From assembly GCA_033239125.1 (NCBI GenBank), contig BSWB01000003.1, positions 36,843,001 to 36,907,000 on the forward strand: a DNA stretch of 64,000 nucleotides. Reading direction: 5' to 3'. The DNA comes from Fagopyrum homotropicum (Eukaryota; Streptophyta; Magnoliopsida; Caryophyllales; Polygonaceae). Positions 21,649 to 33,538 of this stretch are shown piece after piece; within the stretch, counting starts at the first letter, position 1, and every line of letters starts with the position of its first letter. The position numbers and the translations under genes are program-made. Under the pieces are notes generated by a model. That model saw only the letters and a list, made by a program, of their open reading frames with translations, did not search any database and was not told the DNA's origin.

Positions 21649-21657
21649 TTATAATAC
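21649..21657 (-). promoter_or_regulatory. Putative TATA box of the MYBC1-like gene
   Basis: On the minus strand TATTATAAAC lies about 205 bp upstream of the ATG. That would place the start site near 21620 and leave a 5' UTR of about 175 nt containing CT-rich and poly-T stretches. Confidence 0.4.
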
Positions 21658-21901
21658 GAGGGAGGGTCTTTATGATTTTTTGCTGGGAATTATGAGGTCT
21701 AAAACTAAGTAAGAAATTAGGGTGATAGTTGAATTAAAAATCAAAGCTTTGTTCTGATAAGCTTGTGGGAATAATTTGCATTTGGAAGAGGAGCGTGTAG
21801 CAGACGCCCCACCCGTGGTTCCAACACAACATAAGATGGGCCTTTATGTGACACCCACTTTTTGGGGAAATGTACAATCATTTATCATTTGTGTTAATAT
21901 G

Positions 21902-22822
21902 AACCTTAGTTCGGGGTTACACGACAAACCAAGGGGATGGCTTCTCTTTTCTGGTACTCCATAATATATTATTTATAGCACCAGAAAGGTGGCGCGTGCT
22001 GTCATGTTTTGTGAATTCCTAAAGCATCCATCTTACTTCCACTCATTTAAACACAAATCAATCAATGACCTCTCCCCCTACAAGTCACATCCACCTACTC
22101 ATTTAACAGCCTTCCTCCACCCATTTCTCCACCCCTTTGAAAGGGGTGAAAAAAGGGATATATTTGCGTAAAAATATGAAGCCCCTTGCTAAAGACATCT
22201 CTTAATGTTATACTTTATAAAAATAAGAAATTTTCTTCTTGCTACAGTTTGTATATTTAATTTATTATATCCGCATGGTTTTTAATTTCCTCCTAGTACT
22301 CTATGCTTATTAATTTGTTGGCACTACCAATGCGTTCGTTTTTACAAGTAATATTCATATTAGTCCAAAAATTCTTATTCTACAAAGAGCATTTCTTTAT
22401 GGACAAAACCTACGTGGAAAACCCCAAAATTTAGAAATGAAAGCACTGCGACGCTCTCAAAAAGAAACCAAATCAAAACCCAGTCTTGTCATCTGCCTTA
22501 TGAGAAACCCTAGCCTCCAAGCAGAACAAAGGTCTGCCGTCGCAAAATGTGGTTGCTCGCCGCCACTAAATGCCCCCATAATCTCTTGCCCCCAGAGTTG
22601 ATATCGAAGAGACTACATGCGAACAAAATCGACTTGGATGAACTATTCGCAGAGAGATGGTGGTGGCGAAGCTGAAAGGCATAGATCTAGGCATAGATCT
22701 GCCATTGTCATTAAGGTGATAAACAAACTGGGTAAAGCAAAAAAGAAGAAGCGATGTGAGTTCAAACAGTTGTGGACGGTATAGATGGTTATGAAAACCT
22801 TAGTTCGGGGCTACACGACAAA
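21902..22822. repeat. 27-bp direct repeat bracketing about 870 bp
   Basis: aaccttagttcggggttaca plus cgacaaa occurs at 21902-21928 and, with one mismatch, at 22796-22822, ending exactly where the LINE begins. The DNA between includes a plant-gene-like 5' end (gagaaaccctagcctccaagc, 22501-22521) and a lysine-rich frame (GKAKKKKRCEF). I do not recognise it. Confidence 0.55.
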
Positions 22823-25170
22823 ACTGTATTACAAAAATTCGGATTTGGGGAGAAATTTAGAAATTGGATTCAAGAGTGTATTTCTACGGTGTCATTTTTC
22901 ATTTTGATCAATGACTCCCCCACTATCATTTATTGTCCACAACGTGGTCTCCGTCAAGGCGACCCCCTTTCTCCTTTGTTATTTAACTTGTGTGAGGATG
23001 TACTTTCTAGAAATATTCAGAATGTATTTGATGAAAATCCTAAATCTATCGGTTTTCCGGTCACCAAAAATGGGACTAGAATACCCTTCTTGGCATTTGC
23101 TGATGACATTATAATTTTCACTAAAACAATTGCGTAAGCTAGCAATAAAATTCTTTCAGTCCTACATGACTATTGTGACATTTCAGGACAAATTATTAAC
23201 TTTAATAATTCGGCTTTCCAAACCACTGTTAACACTGATCAAGATACCAAAAGACGCATTCAGGCACACCTTGGAATCAATGTCACTACTAGTCTCGAAC
23301 AATACCTTGGTTGTCCTATTATTAATGGACGGGTTGATAAAGATATTTTTAACTCCGTAATTATGAAGTCCAAACAACAATTATGCAAGTGGAAAACATC
23401 GACATCGTCTCAAGAAGGAAGAATAACATTAATTAATGTCAATCTTACTGCCAAATCAAGTTACTTAATGCAAGCCTTTAGGTTACCTACAAGTATTCAT
23501 AATGAACTAGAGAAACTTAATAGACTTTTCTTTTGGAATAAAGGACCCAATTTCCACCCACTGATTAGTTGGGACAAAATCTGTAAACCAAGATCATTAG
23601 GTGACACAGGTATAAGAAAATCAGAAGACATGAATAAAGCATTACAAATAAAACTTTTGTGAAAAATCATGGGAGAACTTGAAAATATTTGGGTCAAAAT
23701 TATCAATGAAAAATACCTTAAAGGAAATTGCCTTTGGAATTACCAATGTGGGTCGATTGCTTCATGGCAATGGAAGAATTTAATAAAACTTAGAAAAGAT
23801 CTTGATATAGGACTCAGATGGAAAGTAGGAGATGGAAACACAATAAGATTATGGAAGGATAAATGGCTTATTGAAAAACCACTCATAGATCTGCCAAAGG
23901 TTACAAATCTGGATAATCCGATGGAATTTGTTTCCAAGTTTATTACTAATAAATACATGGAATCATCAAATGTTAAACCAACTAAACACAATCTTGCCTA
24001 ATGATATTATCGATAGAATAAAAAAATATAACCTTCCCATTAATGACATCAAAGATAGATTATATTGGTCTGGAAACGATGAAGAATGATATTCGACTAA
24101 ATCAGCTATGAAGTTAATTCAAAAACAGAAAATGGGAGTCACAGCGGATAAAACTTGGATATGGAAAATTGATGTCATGCCGAAAATTAAAAACTTTTTA
24201 TGGAAACTAGACTTAGACAGCCTCCCAACAAGACATAACCTCGATAGACAAAGAATCCCTATTGTTATGAATTGTGAATTTTGTAACCATCATACAGAAA
24301 GCGCGAAGCACCTCTTTTTTCAGTGTCCTTCACTGGAAATGGTTGTTGATGTCTTTAACATTACAACCATTTTAAATAATTTTGGCATTGACAATAAGGG
24401 CATTACAGAGGCCCTTTTTGACCTCAAAGAAAAAATGTCAACGTCCAAGTTTAATCTTCTAGTCGTCATCTGGTGTAACTTGTGGATGACTTGGAACCAA
24501 TTCATTTTCCACAAAACTAAAATCCCACAAAGTTTTAAAACGCAGGCTATAAATCAAATAGACGTGTGAGACCAAGCTAATAAGAATCACAAAAATAATA
24601 ATACGTTGAGTAAAAAGTCGAGAAGAAAAAAAAGAAAAATTTAAAGTGGGAAAGACCGGGAGAAGGAAGCAAAAAAAACTTAATTTTGATGCATCTCAAA
24701 TTGGTACAAATCAATTCTCATTTGGATTTATCATCATAGACTATTGTGCCGTTCCTATTGCTATAGGAAGCGGTGCATGTAACACGGATTATGTTTTGGA
24801 AGTAGAAGCAATTGCTCTACGAATGGGCCTACAAAAGGCAAAAGTGAGTGTTTTTTCATCTATCGAAATTGAAGGAGATAATTTGGTTCTAATTAATTCA
24901 ATTAATCAAATTTGGAAGCCTCCGTGGGAGCTTGACATGATTATCAATGATATTTCCTATCTTATCTCGGGTTTCTCATACTCCAGGATACATCATATCT
25001 ACAGGGAAGTCAATACGGTTGCTGACATGATTGAAATGCACAGACACTTGGTTAAGCTGGACGTTAAGGCGATTCCCGAAGATGTTCATGACCTCATCCT
25101 TAACTATGCTTTAATTTAGGCCGATTGGTTTCTAGAAATTTATTCGTCTAATTGTTTACCTATGTATAAA
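22823..25170 (+). mobile_element. 5'-truncated L1-type LINE (RT, zf-RVT, RNase H), degraded
   Basis: The plus strand encodes the C-terminal two thirds of a plant L1 ORF2. Reverse transcriptase comes first (VLQKFGFGEKFRNWIQE, PQRGLRQGDPLSPLLFN, catalytic FADD at about 23100), then the connection region (RITLINVNLTAKSSYLMQAF, RLFFWNKG), zf-RVT (PKIKNFLWKL, CEFCNHHTESAKHLFFQCP) and an RNase H (LNFDASQ, EVEAIALRMGLQKA, IEGDNLVLINSI) at 24666-25119. Endonuclease and ORF1 are missing, as in typical 5' truncation. Frameshifts or stops at about 23135, 23361, 23661, 24000 and 24570 inactivate it. A run of A after cctatgtat at about 25166 may be the tail. Confidence 0.85.
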
Positions 25171-26730
25171 AAAAATTGTTTTTCTTTATATTTTCTTACT
25201 ATAGTTCTTAAATTTTCTATTATAAATAAAATTAAAAAAATTAAATCTAATTCTAATTAAAAAAAACTTACTTTTATTTTCTGTTTTTGAAAAAAAAATA
25301 AAAAATAAAATAAAAACTAATTATGATCACTAACATGTTAAACTAATTAAATTTATAATTATTTTTATTTTATTTTATAAATAAAATAAAATGTAAGTTT
25401 TTGTTTATTCAGATTTAGTTTCAAATTTATTTTTAGAATTTGTTATTTTATAATTATAATTTTATTAAAATATTATTAAAAAGGATATAAGGATGGAATA
25501 AATTAATTCATGAGTGCATCAAGAAAAAACTTAAAATTTTGTGAAAATTAAGAGAAAAGTCTAAACTCAAAGAGTATTAAGAGAAAAAAATTCTACAAAT
25601 AATTATGTTTTCTTCCCCTGATTCTCAATATTTAGCATGACAACTTTTGATTTATCATATTTTTTAAAAACACTATTTTTCTATTTTTGTATAAGCCTTG
25701 ATATTTTACAATTTTTTTATTTAAAAATTTTAAATTATATATGTTCAACTTTTAGATTTTTAAAATGTGTAGTTTTTTCTCTGATCCCAAATATTAAGAA
25801 CCGGGGAGAATAATCACTTTTATAACCAATTTACACAATATCTAAATATAATATAAACAATAAATAAATTTTTAGTAATTGATATCTATGTGTATTGTAT
25901 TGAAATATTAAGATGAACAGTTTATACTATTTATGATTGATATTATGCATATGAAACATCTAATGGTCACTTCTATTAAGAAACCCCAAGACTCCGTGCA
26001 AGATGTGAAGAGGAGATGCAATTGGAAGTGAGATAAGTGCAAAGTGGGGGTGTCAGGTTAAATCAAAATCAACTTTATATTTTAATTTTGATTTGTTTGC
26101 TTTTATTGTTGCGTGGAGACCAACATAATTTTAACACAATCATTCTCTATTCTTTTTTAGTTATTTCCAATGTGGTTTAGTTGGAGCTTACAAGTTACAA
26201 ATCACTCAATATTCTTTCTCATTTATTTTTCATGCACAATATTTAACCAGCAATTATTATTTTTAGATATATTTTCTCGTTTTTATGCTTATGAATTTGG
26301 GTTGAAATCAAATTCGAATCGGTATGAAAAAAGTTTATGTTGCTTTTATGGGATCGGAATTACCTATATCAACCTAATACACGGTAAAATAATGTTTTTT
26401 TTTGGTAAGAACGGTAAAATTGTGTGTCAGGTTAAAAACAATATCCTATAAAATGATAAAGCGTTGACATGTAGTTAGAACAAAAAGTTATATTTTTTAT
26501 TAGTTGGATTTACAATAAAATGGTTTGCAACTTATGTTGATTGCATGTCGGGCTCAAAGTTGACATGTAGTAGTAGTAATGTGCCTTTGATATTGATAAA
26601 TCCGACTTCGTCTACCTAGTAGTTTCGATTAAAATCGATGTAACCGAATCTTCAACAAAGATGTTTGAATAGTTTGTCCTAAAATTACTTGAAAATTTTA
26701 TTTTTATCAAAAAATTAAATTGGTAAATGA

Positions 26731-26823
<93 letters not shown>

Positions 26824-27548
26824 TTTTATTTTCATTTCATGTTCCAACAAGGTATGGTCTCTCCTTCTAACAAAAGAACACTAATCCTGAAATTGATCGT
26901 TTTTTTTATTTTTGATCAAATTTTGGATGGTGTCTATGTATTTTTAACTTTTTCAGTCTGTGTTCAAGGGTTTTTCAATTTTCGGAGGGTGCCTTTGAGT
27001 TTTAAACTTTTTTGAATTATAACCTTTTACCATTTATAAAATAACATTTTGAGGGGAAAAAAAGATAAATACTATTTGTTAGTTATTGTTAATAGTTAGT
27101 TTAGAGGTATAGATAATTTCTTGAGTGAATAACTTATCTTTTTATTCTCTTAAAATGTTAATAAAATTAGTTTATGAATGATAGAAGGGCATAATCCGGA
27201 AAAGTATAAACCTCAGGGGCACCATCCGGAAAGTCCTTCTTTTCTTCATGATAAATTGCCTCTCTAGCAATATCTTCTTGAGTTAAGATCTAGCCTCAAG
27301 ATCAAGTATCTTTTGGCTTTGAAACTCTTCTCTTTCTCTAGCTTAGGCCATTATGTCTTTCAATCTCAACCTCTTGGTTGTCCATAGCTAATCCTTCTTT
27401 TCTTTGCTTCTTTGACCTTTTCAAGGTCTTTTCAATCTCGGGATCAAATGGTTCTAACTCCTTATTTGCACTTCATGGCATACACTTTGCAAGAACACCT
27501 ACAACTCAAAGACACACACAAAGTGAGTCAGAAGTAACAAAACACTTA
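25171..27548. other. AT-rich intergenic DNA, no gene
   Basis: Very AT-rich, low-complexity sequence with many short A/T runs. An open frame at 26170-26451 has no recognisable features. Confidence 0.5.
26736..26819. repeat. (TA)n microsatellite, about 42 units
   Basis: An uninterrupted TA tract. Confidence 0.98.
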
Positions 27549-27833
27549 GGGCCCGTTTGTTCCGAAAACGAAAACAGAATGGAAACGAATCTATTCCATA
27601 TGTGTACCTTGTTCATGAATTTTTTTTGGAATCATTCCTTGGGATTTCATGCAAAATACACTTGATTCCCTCCATTTTGTTTCCATATAGGGTATCAAAA
27701 CTAATCAAATTCTACTATAATTATCACAAACCACAAGGAATGATTCCAAAAAAATTAATGAACAATGATATACGTATGGACTAGATTCATTTCCATTCCG
27801 TTTTCATTTCCGAAATTATAACCAAACGGGCCC
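27549..27833. mobile_element. PIF/Harbinger-type MITE, TSD TTA
   Basis: A 285-bp element with termini GGGCCCGTTTGTTCCG and CAAACGGGCCC, flanked by TTA at 27546-27548 and 27834-27836. Internal sequence is partly self-complementary (tggaatcattccttggg / caaggaatgattcca). It has no coding capacity and is a different family from the 8313 MITE. Confidence 0.88.
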
Positions 27834-27836
27834 TTA

Positions 27837-28404
27837 ATCTATTAATGAACTATCAAACAATCAAACCAAGTCAAGAATCACGAGTACCGACGTTAAAAAC
27901 TTGATATGTGATTGGTAAAAACTCAATAATCACATATTCGCGCAAGTATTCGGTCATTGTCAATGTAAGTACATGATGTTTTCATCAAGGTTGAATTCCA
28001 CAAGGATTCTATATAGCTTGATTACGATCAAGTTCAAAAGCAAGGTCTAAGTGTGCAAAAAAAAAAGGGAAAATGTGTGATTAGTGGATCAAATCTTTTG
28101 TGGGAATGAGTAACCGGAATCAAGTAACATAAGATTATCAAATGTATGAGAAAACACTAGGTTTGTGGCTAATCCTCTCAAACCTTGACTAATAGCATGC
28201 TTAAGAAGCAATATTCAATCAATGAAGGGGATATAGTGCACGTAATTAAGGTGAGCTTTATCTAAGCATCCTAATCCTCTTTTGAAGATCATAAGATAAC
28301 TTTATGTCAATCAAACATGCGTCACATGGTATTTTCTATTTGCATACTATTGATTAAGATTAGTCACAATCATGATCATACTAGATAATATAAGCATCAC
28401 ATGG
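27837..28404 (-). mobile_element. CRM/Reina-like element, LTR or 3' end, left piece
   Basis: This is the left flank of Athila A. It carries cacatggtattttctatttg at 28325-28344, matching the cacatggtgtttgctatttg at the right flank (37545-37564), so both belong to one interrupted element. No open frame. Confidence 0.5.
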
Positions 28405-28475
28405 TGTTCGCTCCAAACGGTGTGTGCAAGCTTTAAATTTATAACCCTAGACTTAAGCTCAAAACAAGGATGCGA

Positions 28476-28492
28476 ACCCGCAGTGTACGGGT
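28476..28492 (-). other. Conserved LTR stem-loop (ACCCG-TACACTG-CGGGT in sense)
   Basis: A 5-bp stem with loop TACACTG. The second base pair is C-G here, T-A in the solo LTR and T-G in Athila B. Confidence 0.65.
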
Positions 28493-28747
28493 CAATTGTA
28501 GTAAAAAGCAAGAAATTCCAAGGGTCGATCACAGGGACTCGGTGAAACAAAGTCAATAACGGTAAGCTTCGTGAATACTAACTACAAGAGCAATTAACAC
28601 AATCAAAGATGAATAAGAAGTCAATAAAGCAAACATGCAATTCTAGGGATTAAAGCGTCTAGTTGTGGTTCCAACTCAAGATCTAAAGATAAGCGGACAA
28701 AGCTGAGATTTTTGCAAGGGGAAGGTGTTACTAAAGTGGACTAGATC

Positions 28748-29006
28748 ACCGGGTAAGTCTCACTACTCACTAATCCTAAACCGTAACTCCTATTACCGGG
28801 TAAGTCTCAAGGAATGAAGATAAAGAACTATAACCTCAAACTAACACACCATCTAAGGGAATAGAATCAACCTTTACCGGGTAAGTCTCAGGCTAACTCA
28901 CAAAGATGGGATGGAAGCACACTCAAACCCCAATAAAGGATAAACCTTTATTACCTACACTTATGATCGTTGGTACACAAACTAAGGAATTACCGGGTAA
29001 GTCTCA
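28748..29006 (-). repeat. Four dispersed copies of ACCGGGTAAGTCTCA
   Basis: Identical 15-mers at 28748, 28795, 28876 and 28992, separated by 47, 81 and 116 bp of unrelated sequence. The matching LTR zone of Athila B and C carries different repeated words. Confidence 0.8.
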
Positions 29007-29096
29007 TCCTAAGCTTGCTTTGAATCAGAAAAGGTGTAATAAGAATAGGATTTGGCAAACTCTAACACTTAACTCTCAATTTAGGATCGGACAAGT

Positions 29097-29153
29097 CACC
29101 TCGGTCAGCCAGATTCCACCCCGGCCGAGATGTTCATCGACTGAACGAGATGC
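29097..29153 (-). repeat. Athila A LTR motif module 1 (CTCGG core)
   Basis: Reads cacctcggtcag ... ccccggccgaga ... tcgactgaacgagatgc on plus. It occupies the position of the CCACGG module in Athila B (45451-45509). Confidence 0.65.
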
Positions 29154-29785
29154 TTAGGGTTAAGGTTAAAGACTCGAACTTTCAGGGTCCTACTGGAATC
29201 TAAGATTATTCTATCATTGTTTTCCCACAACCTTCAGCCAATCACCCTAGAATCACACAAGGAAATTAGCCACTCATCATCATTATGAAAGTATTAAATA
29301 TATGGGAAGAAGGTGAATATTTGAACAAGAAGAATTTAATGAAAAAGACTTCAATAACTGAATCAAATATCACAACAAAAGCGTTCCTTGGATAGCAATC
29401 CAACAAGACAAGACAACAAGTGAGGGAATTAAAGACAATCTTACAAAACCCTCCAAAAAGCTATAAAGCTATGATCTTCAATCTTCCTTCAACCTTCAAA
29501 AAGGTTCTTCGAAACTCCCAACTGGAGTATGGCTGCTGCGTGCTATAAACCCTGATCGATAGTATAGCCCCCCCCTGGATTTGTGGAAATCCAACCCTTT
29601 TTATAGGAAAATAACCCTTCGAAGATAATAAATCTTAGAAAGATATTTTCCCATAAATATAGGTAAAATATATGATTTTGGATATCTTCTTCCTTCCAGG
29701 AGCCAAGCCCAAAAATATAAGATCACCTTCCAAAGATAAAAGATCTCATCCAAGAATAAAATATTCTCGCCGCGTCCTAGGTGTT

Positions 29786-29850
29786 CGCCTCGGTCGAGTC
29801 GGCGTCTCTGGATCAGCTCGGTCGAGATGAATCTCTGGTCAACCGAGGTG
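29786..29850 (-). repeat. Athila A LTR motif module 2 (CCTCGGTCGAG)
   Basis: Contains CGCCTCGGTCGAG, CTCGGTCGAGATG and AACCGAGGTG within 65 bp. It lies 310-375 bp from the sense LTR start, near the position of Athila B module 2. Confidence 0.7.
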
Positions 29851-30159
29851 AGTCATAACTGAATGTGAAATCTCTCAAAACTGGTCCAAAGTGAATCTTT
29901 AACCCATGGCTATGCTTCCTGGATGGTTCCTTATGCTCCTCAATGTAGCTCCAATGACTCCATAACTCCTTTTTGTTTCTTTTTGATACAAAACGTGCCA
30001 TTTTACCTACAATTACAGCAAAACTAGGTGTAGACCTCGATTCCCGCAAAGGTAGATGAAATGGTAGTAAAATCACATAATATACATGCTAACATGCAAA
30101 TTATTGAAGATAAAACGTCCAAACAAACCCCAAAATATAGACTATAATTCATGCTATCA

Positions 30160-30176
30160 AAATACCCCATACTTAG
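30160..30176 (-). promoter_or_regulatory. Athila A polypurine tract
   Basis: In sense it reads ctaagtatggggtattt immediately before the LTR TGATAG. Confidence 0.8.
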
Positions 30177-30654
30177 CCCTTGCTTGTCCCCAAACAAGTT
30201 CCGCATATAGAAGACAAGATAGAATGGATTATAAGTCATAAAAATCAATGAAAAGTCTTTCAAAAACATTCTTATGATGTGTTACAATCATAGATCACTC
30301 TAAGAGAATACTTCATGGAATTTAAAATCCAAACATGATCAAAACATTTTATAAATATAGGAAAGTTGTTCATCTTTGCATAAAACCATAGAATGCATAA
30401 TAAGTCATAATTATCAAAATTAATCATGTATAATCCAGTTTAAACCACTAAGTCAATCAACAAGCTCAAGGTCTCAAGGGCTTCCCAAAAGAAAAGGTCA
30501 AGAAACGTGTAGGGTAGGGATGTGTGTAAGGTAATGTGGTGCTAGAATCCGGGAAAAGGACGAACTTCACTTCCACTTTGACTTGCAACATCTTCCACCA
30601 ATAAGCTTTGCTTATTTCACACTTTTTTTTCTTTTTACTTTACTTTTTGGGATG

Positions 30655-30850
30655 CATGGACAGAGGTGCACAATAACCGAAGCCTAGGAAATCAGCAATT
30701 ATCAATTTCTTGAGATGCATCCAACCCTTGATGCACATACCATGACCCGTTAGGAATATCCCTCAATCCGACTTTGGCAAGACACAAACACCCGGCTATG
30801 TGAATGGTGCCGAGTTACTCATCTTCATGATTGACTTCCCCAAACCTATT
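30655..30850 (-). other. Conserved 3' block shared by Athila A, B and C
   Basis: About 190 bp is far better conserved among the three elements than its surroundings, for example gactttggcaagacacaaac and cacccggctatgtgaatggt. On the minus strand a short frame MCIKGWMHLKKLIIADFLGF + GYCAPLSMHPKK (32 codons) is readable. A related frame occurs in Athila C, and a frameshifted one in B. Whether it is coding or a cis element is open. Confidence 0.6.
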
Positions 30851-31260
30851 ATTGCTTTCTAACACTTTCACTTCCAGCCACTTCTCAACTTTAACTTCAC
30901 TTGCTTTCACCACTTTGCTTGCTTCCAAATTCCCGGATAGGTAAAGGGAGGCAAAATGTATATGAGGGGCTAAGCATGATCAAGAAGAAGAAGGAGAAGA
31001 GAATGAATTGCCTTGGTCTTTCCAGGAAGAAAGTGAGAGAACTTATCTTGTGGTGTCAACCTTCAAATTCAACATAATTTGGATAAAAACAAAGTATTAA
31101 ACATGCCAATAATTTCAAACAAAGCATTTAGCAACTTAAACATATTATAAAACCTTTCAAACACATAAAGAATTTAAAACCAGTCAGTAAGCAAGATCTT
31201 CACTGAGATCATATCCAGATAAGTAACACAAAAATAATTTTCGAAAACTCTCAGTTAACC

Positions 31261-31334
31261 CACCTCGGTCGAGGTGTTCTTGGTTCAACCGAGGTGAAAC
31301 GCCTCGTTTGGCCAAGACTGACTCGGTCGAGGTC
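31261..31334 (-). repeat. Athila A motif cluster between ORF1 and the LTR
   Basis: CACCTCGGTCGAGGTG, AACCGAGGTG and CTCGGTCGAGGTC within 74 bp. Confidence 0.7.
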
Positions 31335-31647
31335 AAAAATATTTTTTTTAAAACCATTTTTTTTTTCAGTTTTGACGTTTTTCTCAATCAAATAACCTGT
31401 AGGTATGCATGTAATATCAGATAGACATATAAATGCAAGAGTGAAGCAAAAAATAAAATATCCGATAAAATGTGCGTCATACATCTAAGTAGTCAAATAA
31501 GTACATCAAAGTCATCACATAAATACAAACACCCCATACTTGGGACACACTGTCCCAGTGGGTCAATATAAGTCTAGAGACAAGAGTACTCACCGGATAA
31601 ATAGCTGAACTGCATAAAAAATATAATAAAGAAAATCCTGCAGCTCC

Positions 31648-33084
31648 TCAATAGTCCTGGTCCGGTGGTGGTGGTGGTGGCATGTACGGATACTGAGTCG
31701 GGTTGAACTGATAGCCCATAGTCTGCTGGAACTGTAGCTCCATCATCCTGCGCTGATAGTGCTGTCCCTCTAACATCTGATGAGTCCAGCTGTCAATCTG
31801 TCGGTGTTGGGCAACAAATCTCTCATGCATGTCCACAGTAAGGGCAGCATAAGAATCTATCATCTGATCTGTCAGATCGTCGATCCGATGATGAGCCTCC
31901 GAATCTCTATGACGGCGTGTCCGACGCCTAGCAGATCTAGCGGGTGGTGCAGCAGGTGCAGGCTTAGTATCCTCCTCATCATCCAAGTCTATGATCGGCG
32001 GTGCGCTCGTCCCTGCAGTATCTGTCCCTGTATCCATCGGGACTCCACCATCTCTCTTATCTACTGTGTCCTCGTCATCGTCAGCCTCCTCCTCCTCATC
32101 CTCAACTAGGGCAGCTGCTGCCTCCCTATGATCCTTCATCAGTGGAGCCCAAGCTGTCTGCCAATAATGCGGATCGAAAACTGTGAACTGAGTAGACCAG
32201 CGGATCCCCTGTGGTGCAGTCCGCTCCCACGGCATAGCAACATATGGAGTGGTCAGACCTCGGGGAACTAGAATCCTCCGAGTGATCATCTCCTGCAATC
32301 CAAGCAGCTTCGGAGCCGCCACCATCGTACAAGCACTGAGGTCCATCCCATGAAAAGCAGTTATGTGGGTGACTAGACCTCCGCAGCAGATATCTCCCTT
32401 CGCTTTGGCCTTGATCTTGTGCAGGTCCTCTGCCAAGATCAAGCCAAAGTCTGGGAAACCCCCTGTAACCATACAGTAAAGACTGAAAAGCTCGCCCTGT
32501 CGGATCTTCTGGGGCGTCTCAGTACGCGCCAGAAGTGTCTCGCTGAATATCCTATGGGCTAACCTGAAGGCTAGGTGGAAGATGACCTTCTCCCTGGAAT
32601 CTCCAGGGCGCCATCTATCTGCATGCTCAGTAATATGGGCAAGCTGCCCCCAGAACTCCCTAGCTACAGATCGGGAAGGGAAGTCAGTGGTGGTGGGCTC
32701 AGGAAAGCCGAAAATCTCTCTCCAAACCTCTAAGGGAACTATGAAGTTCCGGTTCATCAACCGGTACTTCACAGACTGCTCTGTGGGAAGGTAGGAAAAG
32801 GAGCTAACGAACTCTAGGGTCGGCTCCAAGTAAGCTGGGGCCCGGATCTCAGTAAACTGATCCAGCCCAACTGTGGTGATCATCCGCCTAAGGTCTCCAT
32901 CTACCCCTAGGCAATCAAAAGCTGACACGTCCAGGAAACGTGGTGCAATCACTGGACGGCTAGCTATACGCTCATAATCTACCCGGCATCTCTCGTGGAT
33001 CACCGGGCGGTAAGGTCGGGAAGAAGAGGAAGGAGGTGAGGGTGAGGATCTATCTCTGAGGGCAAGGCGACGTTCATAACTCAT
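31648..33084 (-). CDS. Athila ORF1-like protein, intact
   Basis: A 478-residue open frame between pol and the 3' LTR. I chose the ATG at 33084 (MSYERRLALRDR), the first Met in frame. A Ser/Pro/Arg-rich N-terminus leads into a conserved globular part (VIAPRFLDVSAF, YRLMNRNFIVPLEVWREIFG, RWRPGDSREKVIFHLAFRLA, FSETLLARTETPQKI, GLVTHITAFHGMDLSACT). An acidic stretch (VEDEEEEADDDED), a basic patch (ARRRTRRHR), a predicted helical Gln/Met-rich tail and PPPPPP follow. It matches the family seen degraded in Athila B and C and in the old element (11478), called ORF1-like or plant transposon protein in Athila-type elements. Its molecular role is not known to me. Basic and acidic patches would allow nucleic-acid binding, but that is inference. 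There is no signal peptide or transmembrane segment, so it is not an obvious envelope protein. Confidence 0.75.
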   Translation of the reverse strand: MSYERRLALRDRSSPSPPSSSSRPYRPVIHERCRVDYERIASRPVIAPRFLDVSAFDCLGVDGDLRRMITTVGLDQFTEIRAPAYLEPTLEFVSSFSYLPTEQSVKYRLMNRNFIVPLEVWREIFGFPEPTTTDFPSRSVAREFWGQLAHITEHADRWRPGDSREKVIFHLAFRLAHRIFSETLLARTETPQKIRQGELFSLYCMVTGGFPDFGLILAEDLHKIKAKAKGDICCGGLVTHITAFHGMDLSACTMVAAPKLLGLQEMITRRILVPRGLTTPYVAMPWERTAPQGIRWSTQFTVFDPHYWQTAWAPLMKDHREAAAALVEDEEEEADDDEDTVDKRDGGVPMDTGTDTAGTSAPPIIDLDDEEDTKPAPAAPPARSARRRTRRHRDSEAHHRIDDLTDQMIDSYAALTVDMHERFVAQHRQIDSWTHQMLEGQHYQRRMMELQFQQTMGYQFNPTQYPYMPPPPPPDQDY

Positions 33085-33104
33085 TTTTTTCTCTACTGTC
33101 AGAT

Positions 33105-33170
33105 CACCTCGGTCACTGACAATCCTCAAGAATCACCTCGGTCGAGATGCAGTTCGACTGGACCGAGGCG
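33105..33170 (-). repeat. Athila A motif cluster at the ORF1 5' end
   Basis: CACCTCGGTCAC, then CACCTCGGTCGAGATG and ACTGGACCGAGGCG, 20-85 bp upstream of the ORF1 ATG. Confidence 0.7.
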
Positions 33171-33538
33171 TAACAGTTTGCGATTCAAATCTCAGAAATC
33201 CAGTTCTTTTCCCCCAAAAATCACTACAATTGCTTCCTATGGGGTACTTAAGCCTTTTCTCAGCAGATTCAGGGGCAACCAAAGCCCAAATTGAAACAAA
33301 TGAACGAGTTAGGGTTTCGACTGTTTTTACCTCGTTTCGGTTGATTCGTTCGATTTCTTCGCAGATCTGTACTTGCAATGGGATCCACTACCCTTCAATC
33401 GCAGTTTGGAAACGGAAATCGTCGAAAACGAGCAAGATCTGAGGAAGCGAGATGAGAAGCGTCGCGGTCGAGTCGAAGAAGGTAAAAGTAAAAACAGAAA
33501 TTTTTTTTTCCTTTTTATACTGTTCCTGGAACTGCTAT

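Larger units (their letters stand above)
28405..30159 (-). repeat. Athila A 3' LTR (complete)
   Basis: 1755 bp, reading TGTTCGCTCC...GCTATCA on plus, or TGATAGCATG...GCGAACA in sense. It is bounded by the TSD on the left and the PPT on the right. It contains four copies of a 15-mer, a stem-loop and two CGG-core motif clusters. Confidence 0.9.

Noticed and set aside
22823..25170. Classic LINE TSD at both ends
   Set aside because: The 27-mer adjacent to the 5' end has no counterpart after the 3' A-run, so I did not call a TSD.
26170..26451. 93-codon open frame
   Set aside because: It is AT-rich with no domain, no neighbours and no support beyond the absence of stops.
28748..29006. Regularly repeated 15-mer as a CRISPR-like array
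   Set aside because: Spacing is irregular (47, 81, 116 bp), it lies in a plant LTR, and no cas genes are present.
31648..33084. Athila A ORF1 as a retroviral envelope protein
   Set aside because: The position fits env-like ORFs, but there is no signal peptide, transmembrane segment or fusion-peptide-like region.
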